From Lentisphaeria bacterium (GTDB lineage: Bacteria > Verrucomicrobiota > Lentisphaeria > Victivallales > UBA1829): a DNA stretch of 22,127 nt. The position numbers were made by a program, and so were the translations under genes. Positions within the stretch are counted from its first letter, which is position 1, and the number at the start of each line of letters is the position of its first letter. Positions 16,216 through 22,127 of the stretch are shown here, in pieces. The stretch spans positions 1 to 22,127 of the forward strand of contig DPDG01000002.1 in the NCBI GenBank assembly GCA_003526375.1, written 5' to 3'. Under the pieces are notes generated by a model. The model did no database searches. It was not told the DNA's origin and saw nothing but the letters and a program-made list of their open reading frames with translations.

Positions 16216-16392
16216 TACCCTGATACCGTTATTTTCTGAAAACAACAATGTAATATCATGCCTATTAAAATGTTATGATTTTTGAAATAAAAAAATCACC
16301 TTCCGCAATTGTTTCCTTGAAGCGGCGGCAAAATAAAAAGAACGGATCAAAAAAGAGAAAAAAGGAAATCTGGCGGAGCCTATGCTCAATTT

Positions 16393-16427
16393 CCGGTGGA
16401 TTTCGGTGCACAGCTGCGGAACACCGG
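16393..16427 (-). terminator. Inverted repeat after the chaperone operon
   Basis: CCGGTG (16393-16398) pairs with CACCGG (16422-16427) across a 23-base loop, about 20 bases after the zinc-ribbon stop codon. T-rich runs occur on the minus strand about 30-50 bases further on, at 16340-16365, too far for a standard intrinsic terminator. The call is tentative. Confidence 0.25.
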
Positions 16428-16444
16428 CAGTATTACAATGTGAT

Positions 16445-16735
16445 TTATCGGAGATTGTGCAGATTCATGACGAGGCGGGAGAAGAAAACGGCACGGTGAA
16501 ATTTCTCCGTGTGCCATAATTGATAGGAATGTTCAAACAAAATACAGGCGGAAGCATAATCTCCGGAACGCATTGATTCACAGCCTTTCCGATAGGAATG
16601 TTCTGAATCAAGTAAAATTGACTTGAGCAGGGAAAGCGCTGTCTCGCAACGGGGACAGTACTTCGGCAGATTCTCCGGCGCATCAAAAATGCGGCGGCAC
16701 ACCGGACAGCAAAATTCAATCCCGGTTCGCGGCAT
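16445..16735 (-). CDS. Small zinc-ribbon protein at the end of the Hsp70 operon
   Basis: The 96-residue protein begins with a four-cysteine zinc ribbon: CPVC (10-13) and CPRC (27-30), in a rubredoxin-like knuckle arrangement. The remaining 60 residues are helical and contain a tetratricopeptide-like pair, with small and aromatic residues spaced as in GDYASACILFEHSYQLW. I recognise no named family. The start lies 3 bases after the DnaK-type stop codon with GGAG 9 bases before it, so the gene is translated as part of the chaperone operon. DnaJ proteins carry cysteine-rich zinc modules for client binding. Here the J-protein lacks one, and this separate ribbon may supply a similar contact. That idea is inference. 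Confidence 0.65.
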   Translation of the reverse strand: MPRTGIEFCCPVCRRIFDAPENLPKYCPRCETALSLLKSILLDSEHSYRKGCESMRSGDYASACILFEHSYQLWHTEKFHRAVFFSRLVMNLHNLR

Positions 16736-16738
16736 TTG

Positions 16739-18505
16739 TCAGGACTCCGCAAAAAACAGGATGTCGTCCAATTCTCCGGCTTCCGTTTCGAATGTGTCCG
16801 TATCGTTCACATTCAATGCTTCGTGCAGACGTCCAACCAGACGCTCCGCATCGGTCAGATCCACGGCATCAAGTTTGGAACGAACCTTTTCCAGGCGTTG
16901 TGTCAACCGGTCCAATTCCCGGAACAAAGCTGTTTTATCTGTTTGCGGAGCTTCCGCATCTGTTTCGTCCACTTCTCCGGGAATGCAGTCTACCTCAAAC
17001 ATTTTTGCGATCCGTTTGGCGGAAGCCGCCAGCTGTTCCTCTGAAAGCGCCGCCAGTGCATTTGTAATGGAGATATTCTTATTTTTTCCAGTCGCTTTTT
17101 CTGTGGCGGTACACCGCAGAACACCATCAAGGTCCAGTTTCATGCCCATGACAATCTCGCTGCCGGCAGGAAGCGGAGAAAGTCCCTCGATCCGGAAGTC
17201 CCCGATCAGTGTATTCTTCCGCGCATCACGGTTTTCACCCTGAAAAACACAAACATCGACCGCCTTCTGGTTGTCGTACATCGTATAGAAAACTTCTTCC
17301 CGTGAGGCGGGAAGCGGAGAACCGGATTTGATGATCCCCGAGAAAGCATAATCCGACATCATTCCGTTGATTTCCCCGACGTGGGAGACTCCGAACGTAT
17401 AAGGTGTAATATCAACCAGAATGCGATGCTGCGATTCTCCCATAAGGCGCGCCGCCATGACGCCTGCTCCGTATGCGACCGCAAGATCAGGCTGGATATT
17501 GGCATGGGGACGTTTGCCGAACTCGCGTTCGATGTTCTCCTGAAACACTGTGCTGCGTGTGGAGCCTCCGACAAGAATCACATCATCGATCTGTTCCGGT
17601 TTAAGTTTAGCCTCGGCAAGGCATTCACGAACGGCAAGCATGGCTTTTGCCACAAATGGGGCAATGATTTCATTGAATTCCTCCCGTGAAAGCTCTTTGT
17701 CCACGGACTCCTGTTTCCCCGATCGGGTGGGCAGATTGCTTTCGATGATCCGGGCAAAAGCGAATTCTGAAAGATGCATTTTCGCGTGCTCGGCACTTTT
17801 CAGAAGACGGTATTCCGCAATTTGTTCAAGTTTGTCCGGCGCGGCCTGATTCCGGTAAATTTCATCCGCAATCCGGTCGGCGACCGCCTGATCGAAGTCA
17901 TCGCCTCCGAGATGGTTGTCTCCTCGGCTGGCAATGACTTCCATCGCATCCCCCTCCATACGGACCACCGACACATCGAACGTGCCTCCGCCAAGGTCGA
18001 ATGCGAGTAAATTCTTCTGTTTTTCCGGCATCTCATTCTCATAGGCGAGACACGCCGCCGTAGGTTCATTCAGAATGCGCAACACATCCAAACCGGCGAT
18101 CTTTCCCGCTTCACGCGTCGCATTGCGCTGGGCATCGTTGAACTGGGCGGGAACTGTAATTACAGCTTTTGTCACAGTCTGTCCAAGATGCAGCTGTGCC
18201 ACGTTTTTCAGCTTTGTCAGGATCATTGCGGATATTTCCTGGGGCAGATAGGAGCGGTCGCCAAGCGCAACACGCGCATCACTGCCCATCTTCCGCTTGA
18301 TCGAACGGATCGTCCGGTCCGGATACAACACAAACTGATTGCGTGCCTCCGTTCCGACAAGCAGATGCCCGTCCTGAGTCATTCCCACAACGGAAGGCAG
18401 CATCTGCGATCCGTTGTCCATGGATATGATTTCTATTTTCCCGTTGCGGCAGACTGCCACTTCGCTGTTCGTCGTTCCCAAGTCAATTCCGATTACCGGT
18501 TCCAT
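16739..18505 (-). CDS. Divergent DnaK-type Hsp70 chaperone
   Basis: The 588-residue protein has the full Hsp70 ATPase: phosphate 1 loop GIDLGTTNSEVAV (6-18), the catalytic Lys70 region IKRKMG, the phosphate 2 loop FDLGGGTFDVSVV (169-181), the HLGGDDFD block (198-205) and the adenosine loop VILVGGSTRST (309-319). The interdomain linker reads RILVD where canonical DnaK has VLLLD. The substrate-binding domain (about 365-505) is diverged: ITPYTFGVSHVG stands where housekeeping DnaK has VTPLSLGIETLG. The lid is short, and the tail is acidic but without the usual EEVD-like or Gly-rich end. Housekeeping DnaK is about 610-640 residues. A specialised Hsp70, functionally comparable to E. coli HscC, is more likely than the main DnaK. 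It is the fourth gene of a five-gene operon; AAGGAG lies 8 bases before its ATG, inside the end of the GrpE-like gene, one base away. Confidence 0.9.
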   Translation of the reverse strand: MEPVIGIDLGTTNSEVAVCRNGKIEIISMDNGSQMLPSVVGMTQDGHLLVGTEARNQFVLYPDRTIRSIKRKMGSDARVALGDRSYLPQEISAMILTKLKNVAQLHLGQTVTKAVITVPAQFNDAQRNATREAGKIAGLDVLRILNEPTAACLAYENEMPEKQKNLLAFDLGGGTFDVSVVRMEGDAMEVIASRGDNHLGGDDFDQAVADRIADEIYRNQAAPDKLEQIAEYRLLKSAEHAKMHLSEFAFARIIESNLPTRSGKQESVDKELSREEFNEIIAPFVAKAMLAVRECLAEAKLKPEQIDDVILVGGSTRSTVFQENIEREFGKRPHANIQPDLAVAYGAGVMAARLMGESQHRILVDITPYTFGVSHVGEINGMMSDYAFSGIIKSGSPLPASREEVFYTMYDNQKAVDVCVFQGENRDARKNTLIGDFRIEGLSPLPAGSEIVMGMKLDLDGVLRCTATEKATGKNKNISITNALAALSEEQLAASAKRIAKMFEVDCIPGEVDETDAEAPQTDKTALFRELDRLTQRLEKVRSKLDAVDLTDAERLVGRLHEALNVNDTDTFETEAGELDDILFFAES

Positions 18506-18506
18506 T

Positions 18507-19172
18507 TCATAGACTCCTTACCTCGACCTCTGCGGCCGACAACAATTTTTCTTTTCTCCTGAATCCCTGCATGTAAATTTTCGACACGCAACCGGGCGGA
18601 ACCTCCGCATCTTTCACGGATGTGACCGCACGCATTTCAGACGCATTGAAAGCGTCTCCGATTTCTGCCACGGGAGCGACGTCGAAACGCCGGAGAATAT
18701 CATCGGCTTTTTTCAGCAGCAGCTCCTGATTGCGCTGGGCTTCCTGAAGCATCGCAGCGTCTTTTCTGGAGGCAAAAAGACCGCATAATCTTCGTTGGCT
18801 GAACTGCAAAACATTTTCAGAAAGCGCTTCCCGCAAACGGATCAGTTCCGAAAGCACCGTATCTTCCGCCATGGAACGTGTCTGCGGAATTTGTGATTTG
18901 ACCTCTTGAAGAACTGTCTTCAATTCACTGCTTCCGTTCGCCAGAGACTCTTTCAGAACAGAAAGCGTTTCCTGCATTTCCTGTGAGTTTTTCCTTATAC
19001 CGCGTGTTTGAAGCCCCACTTCCTGGCGCAAGGCGGCAAGTTCACAGAAAAACGTCAGCATATCTGGAGCGGAATCGTCCTCTTCCAATGGCAGCGGTTC
19101 CTCTTCCAGGTAATCCAGCCATTCACGGAATTCCCGGCACAGCTTTTCTTTCCAGTTTTCCGAATCACTCAT
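18507..19172 (-). CDS. GrpE-like nucleotide exchange factor
   Basis: The 221-residue protein has a long helical or coiled-coil segment (about 40-160) followed by a small beta-rich domain (about 164-219). In the latter, VAEIGDAFNASEMRAV corresponds to the GrpE pattern (G-x-x-F-x-P-x-x-H-x-A-V), and a Gly-rich turn and YMQGFRRKEKLL match the end of GrpE. The conserved His and Pro of the motif are replaced (Met and Ala here), so the match is remote. A GrpE protein opens the Hsp70 nucleotide cleft to release ADP, and the gene sits directly before an Hsp70 gene. It overlaps the J-like gene by 4 bases (ATGA) and is one base from the Hsp70 gene. GGGAG precedes the ATG by 7 bases. The N-terminal 40 residues are acidic and have no counterpart I recognise. 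Confidence 0.72.
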   Translation of the reverse strand: MSDSENWKEKLCREFREWLDYLEEEPLPLEEDDSAPDMLTFFCELAALRQEVGLQTRGIRKNSQEMQETLSVLKESLANGSSELKTVLQEVKSQIPQTRSMAEDTVLSELIRLREALSENVLQFSQRRLCGLFASRKDAAMLQEAQRNQELLLKKADDILRRFDVAPVAEIGDAFNASEMRAVTSVKDAEVPPGCVSKIYMQGFRRKEKLLSAAEVEVRSL

Positions 19173-19477
19173 TCCGATGCTCCCGTCTTCAGAAGATTCA
19201 GCCAGAAATCCATTCCCGGACGGCAGACCGAATCTTCGTCGTCGGCAAGAACTTTCGACATTGTTACCCCATCGGGATTGCTTTGTGGAATCCCGAATAC
19301 ATTCAATTTCGCCTTCTCCAAATCATTTTCCAAAAGACGATAAGCATCGTTGAGTTCCTGAAACTTCTCACCGCAATACTCCGGCGGATACGCTTTCAAC
19401 CGTTCCAAATAGGCTTGGCGGATCTCTTTGCCTGAGGCGTCTTCCCCAATGCCTAACAAACCATAGGGATATTTCAT
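19169..19477 (-). CDS. J-domain-like protein lacking the HPD motif
   Basis: The 102-residue protein is a minimal J-domain with a short tail. It keeps the hydrophobic core (YGLLGIGEDASGKEIRQAYL, residues 5-24) and the closing helix (KFQELNDAYRLLEND). The loop that should read HPD reads YPPE (30-33). HPD is the residue set that stimulates Hsp70 ATPase in ordinary J-proteins, so this protein either works by a changed contact or has lost that activity and acts as an adaptor. No Gly/Phe region, zinc module or client-binding domain follows. It overlaps the 839-residue gene and the GrpE-like gene by 4 bases each (ATGA), and AAGGA lies 8 bases before its start. Its partner is most likely the Hsp70 of the same operon. 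Confidence 0.75.
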   Translation of the reverse strand: MKYPYGLLGIGEDASGKEIRQAYLERLKAYPPEYCGEKFQELNDAYRLLENDLEKAKLNVFGIPQSNPDGVTMSKVLADDEDSVCRPGMDFWLNLLKTGASE

Positions 19478-21993
19478 TGTTTTGTCCTTTCCATTTCCTG
19501 CAAAAACTTCCGGGCCAGTTCTTTCATTGAGATTCCACTGGCCTTCGCTTCATCAAAAATTACCTGCAGTTTCTCGGAAAGATTCATTTTTTCCAACTCG
19601 ATGAAGTCAAAATTATCATCGTCAAAGTCAGATTCAGCATCATCGGGCAAAAGGCAATAATTCGACAACAGGCAAGGATACTCTCTTCGTTCTTCATAAT
19701 AACTTGATGCTTCCGGGATACTGTTTTTCCGCACAAGAGAATCCAAGCGGGACCCGATTTCCACTTCTACGATTTTCCGTGCCTCATGCCGCCCGAAACA
19801 GTCCGTTTTCTTCGTGAATTCGGATTGTGACACATAAAGACTCTCCAAATATTCCGATACATTTTTCAACGGTTCGAAAATTCCGGCCTTGCGGAGGTAT
19901 TTGCTGGAAACTGCCAAAATATTTATGATTTTTTCTCTCAGGAATTCATAGATTTTGCGGTCCCGTGTAAAATGAGAGACCGAAAGCAGCAGAAACGCAC
20001 GCAATAAAAGAAACGCTCCCGTCCAGTTGTCCTGCCGTGACAAACCTTCCGAAGTCAACTTCCAAAGAAAATCAAGGATGCCGTACCCGTAGCGAAACTG
20101 GTCTGCACGGTCGGGAAAAAGGCGACAGAAATTCCACAGACGCTCCGATGAAATCCGTTCCAAATGCTTCAATCCGTTCTTAGGATAATGCACAGCGGTC
20201 AGCCGCGCATTCCCCCACACAGGATCACTGATTGTAAAAATCGACTCGAATTCCGTGAAAAATTCTTCCGCATCCAGCTCTTCCCATCGGAAAGTAAAAG
20301 GGGTTCCGGACGGCAAGGCAAACTTGTTGTCCATGGCACGCCGGCAGAAGTATTCTTCAAGCAGGGGATAACGGGATGCGGCTCCGGGAATCCGGCACAC
20401 GATTTTTACAAAATTCTGAAAACCGGAAATGAAAATTTCCAGCGAAGGTTCAAGCTGTCCAGTCAATGCCCGGGCTTTCGCATCATGCCCTTTGCCCAGG
20501 CTTGACAACACCTGTTCCAACTGCAGCAATTCTCTGCTCCGGACCAATCCCGGATGATTCGGCGCCAATTCCGTCAGCCGCTTCAGATGACTGGCGGCTC
20601 TCGTGTAAACCTTGCGCTTCCGGGCAGATTCCAACAGTTTGAACAGCACATTTTCATCATGGGGAAAATCATTATGCCAGCGCTCCAGGATTTTATCGCT
20701 CTGCGCTGCCGTCAGAAATGACTCCGACATCTGGTGCCACTTGGAATAGCTCTGCACAAGAGGAAAAAGAGAAATGCTTTTCTCCCAGTAGTTTTCCATT
20801 TCGCGGTAAAGTTCGGATGCTCTTTCTTTCGGTATGGTGATATACGCAGGCTTCCGCCCCGGGGGATGAAGCCGTAGAGAAACAAGCGTTGCGAGCCAGT
20901 CGTAAATCAGGGCACGTTCCTGTTTCGTGAAACATTCCTGACCGGATAAATAGAGCCAGTCGCAAATTGATTCCATATGCTCCACATGCCTTGTCAATAT
21001 TATCATGCGAAACTGGTCTTTCAAACGGCTCAATGCTTTGAACCAAGCCTCCCGATTCGGCAGAACGCCGACCATGAGATGAAGGGCAACACCCAGATTG
21101 TAATAGAGAACCGGACGTTTTTCCCTCAATTCATCCGTAAAAACCGCATACAAAAGTTCCTGACGCCGATGGTCGGATAAATTTTTTTCGAGATTCGTCT
21201 CCAGCGCCGCGACTGCGGCTGAAAGCGTTCCTCCATTGGTTGCCCGTTTGATCCGCCGCTGAATATCACTGTCTGCATGTGCTTTGTTCCGAATCAGGCC
21301 GATAAGCTCGTATGCAAGTCTTGACAAAGGGGAATCCGATTCGATCCGAACCAAATTTTCCTCCGCGGATTTGGAATCACCCGCGTAAAAACAGTTCAGA
21401 CCATTCAGAAGCAGGCGCCAGGCGACAAACGGAGAATGACGCCCGACTGTGGAATTCAGTGCTTCCAATCCGGAGGAATCGCCTCTTTCGAGTTCAATCC
21501 AGACTTTTGTGATCAAATCAGCCGTCCGCTTCAGAGAATGATTGTTCTGCAAATGTTTGTGGGCGGACAATTCACGTGGATCCGGCAACAGGCGCCGGAC
21601 ATACGCATCCAACTGCTCCTTCACTGCCGGAATGGATTCATAAATCTGAAAATAGGAGGGGGCTGCATCATTCCAGTGCATCAAAGCGATATATTCCGGA
21701 TGCATCAATTCCCGAATTCCCGGCGCTTTGACAAGGACGGCGTTGAGCATCATACCGATTTGGCTGCTGGCTCCCTCACGATGCATCTGAAGCATTTTCC
21801 TTTCCACGGCTTTTGCCGCGAGGGACAGAAGAACCGATGGTACGTCCCGTTGGGCGATCAGCTCCTTTGCCAGCAGAAATGCCTTTCTGACACGTCCGTC
21901 TGACAAGGCATTTTCCAATTGCCGCTTCAGAGCATCTGCACACAAAACTCCGCCTGAAACACTTTTGTTCTGTCTGAATTTTTTCTTTGACAT
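19474..21993 (-). CDS. Large helical-repeat protein of unknown function, first gene of the Hsp70 operon
   Basis: I do not recognise this 839-residue protein. It has no signal peptide and no clear membrane helix, so it is probably cytosolic. Most of it looks alpha-helical. A tetratricopeptide-like stretch spans about residues 445-500 (pattern with AASHLKRLTELAPNHPGL), and other helical pairs at about 175-230 look like more diverged repeats. Near the C-terminus is an acidic patch (about 785-800, several Asp-Phe alternations) followed by a predicted helix. The last codons overlap the J-like gene by 4 bases, so expression is coupled to the chaperone machine. TPR proteins often hold Hsp70 tails or clients, and this one could be the client, scaffold or sensor of the system. 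The ATG at 21993 is the first good start, but the ribosome-binding site is weak. Its promoter is probably within 22000-22060. Confidence 0.72.
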   Translation of the reverse strand: MSKKKFRQNKSVSGGVLCADALKRQLENALSDGRVRKAFLLAKELIAQRDVPSVLLSLAAKAVERKMLQMHREGASSQIGMMLNAVLVKAPGIRELMHPEYIALMHWNDAAPSYFQIYESIPAVKEQLDAYVRRLLPDPRELSAHKHLQNNHSLKRTADLITKVWIELERGDSSGLEALNSTVGRHSPFVAWRLLLNGLNCFYAGDSKSAEENLVRIESDSPLSRLAYELIGLIRNKAHADSDIQRRIKRATNGGTLSAAVAALETNLEKNLSDHRRQELLYAVFTDELREKRPVLYYNLGVALHLMVGVLPNREAWFKALSRLKDQFRMIILTRHVEHMESICDWLYLSGQECFTKQERALIYDWLATLVSLRLHPPGRKPAYITIPKERASELYREMENYWEKSISLFPLVQSYSKWHQMSESFLTAAQSDKILERWHNDFPHDENVLFKLLESARKRKVYTRAASHLKRLTELAPNHPGLVRSRELLQLEQVLSSLGKGHDAKARALTGQLEPSLEIFISGFQNFVKIVCRIPGAASRYPLLEEYFCRRAMDNKFALPSGTPFTFRWEELDAEEFFTEFESIFTISDPVWGNARLTAVHYPKNGLKHLERISSERLWNFCRLFPDRADQFRYGYGILDFLWKLTSEGLSRQDNWTGAFLLLRAFLLLSVSHFTRDRKIYEFLREKIINILAVSSKYLRKAGIFEPLKNVSEYLESLYVSQSEFTKKTDCFGRHEARKIVEVEIGSRLDSLVRKNSIPEASSYYEERREYPCLLSNYCLLPDDAESDFDDDNFDFIELEKMNLSEKLQVIFDEAKASGISMKELARKFLQEMERTKQ

Positions 21994-22032
21994 CCCGGAA
22001 CCTGTCTGTTAACCATAATAAAATCGTAATAT

Positions 22033-22050
22033 ACGCCGTGTGCAAGTTTT
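22033..22050 (-). promoter_or_regulatory. 18-base motif upstream of the chaperone operon
   Basis: The minus strand reads AAAACTTGCACACGGCGT, a 17 of 18 match to the motif at 7-24 before the IS110 remnant. It lies 40 bases before the operon's first start codon and is followed on the minus strand by an AT-rich stretch (22018-22032). TTGCAC may be the -35 hexamer; a clear -10 is not visible at 17 bases. Confidence 0.33.
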
Positions 22051-22080
22051 ATTGGTAAAAAACGAAAAAGAGCATGCTTG

Positions 22081-22094
22081 GGCTATTAATAGCC
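22081..22094. repeat. Perfect 14-base palindrome
   Basis: GGCTATTAATAGCC is its own reverse complement. It sits about 90 bases upstream of the chaperone operon. On the minus strand it is followed by a second short palindrome (AGCATGCT, 22072-22079) and then T-rich sequence, so it could be the terminator of a gene beyond the window end, or an operator. Confidence 0.4.
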
Positions 22095-22127
22095 GAAATA
22101 TCCATTATTGTGCTGGCCATAGAAAAT

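Larger units (their letters stand above)
16144..16444. other. AT-rich spacer between the chaperone operon and the polysaccharide locus
   Basis: These 301 bases hold the putative LacI promoter (16188-16215), a possible operator (16163-16176), and the 3' flank of the zinc-ribbon gene with one inverted repeat (16393-16427). A plus-strand frame of 74 codons (16275-16499) runs into the zinc-ribbon gene, has no ribosome-binding site and is rich in Lys and Arg from A-tracts. I do not regard it as a gene. Confidence 0.55.

Overview
The window reads as a chromosomal segment from a free-living or gut bacterium of the Lentisphaerota (Victivallis-like), within the PVC superphylum. This is inferred, not proven. 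It rests on two prepilin-like proteins with a C-terminal H-X9-DG signature placed inside a polysaccharide-degradation locus, on a LacI-type regulator, on a carbohydrate ABC transporter whose binding protein is fused to a permease, and on a very large secreted lyase with autotransporter-type beta repeats. Nearly everything is on the minus strand, so transcription runs from high to low coordinates.

Region 1 (1-384) holds a 5' remnant of an IS110-type transposase on the plus strand and a non-coding tail. Region 2 (385-16125) is a polysaccharide utilisation locus. In transcription order it has a LacI-family regulator (15088-16125), two prepilin/pseudopilin-like proteins (14180-14974 and 13308-14120), a 1349-residue secreted heparinase II/III-type lyase (9212-13261), and a 50-residue ORF that overlaps the next gene (8917-9069). 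It continues with a D-2-hydroxyacid dehydrogenase (7881-8924), a GH3 glycosidase (5466-7652), a binding-protein/MalF-type permease fusion (2559-5150), and a MalG-type permease with an extra loop of about 450 residues (385-2535). No transporter ATPase is present, so it must be supplied from elsewhere. The likely flow is extracellular or periplasmic cleavage of an acidic polysaccharide by the lyase, import by the transporter, hydrolysis by the GH3 enzyme, and oxidation or reduction of a released 2-keto or 2-hydroxy acid by the dehydrogenase, all under the LacI regulator. The substrate cannot be named from sequence alone.

Region 3 (16445-21993) is an unrelated, very tightly packed operon that encodes a self-contained Hsp70 machine: an 839-residue helical-repeat protein of unknown function, a J-domain-like protein that lacks the HPD motif, a GrpE-like exchange factor, a divergent DnaK-type Hsp70 of 588 residues, and a small zinc-ribbon protein. 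Junctions are 4-base overlaps or gaps of 1-3 bases. This is the most system-like novelty of the window.

Three gene starts were moved inward from the longest possible reading frame because a good ribosome-binding site precedes an internal ATG (permease 2535, GH3 7652, prepilin 14120). The dehydrogenase start was also moved, to 8924, which exposes the overlapping 50-residue ORF. I see no tRNA, rRNA, CRISPR array or intact mobile element.
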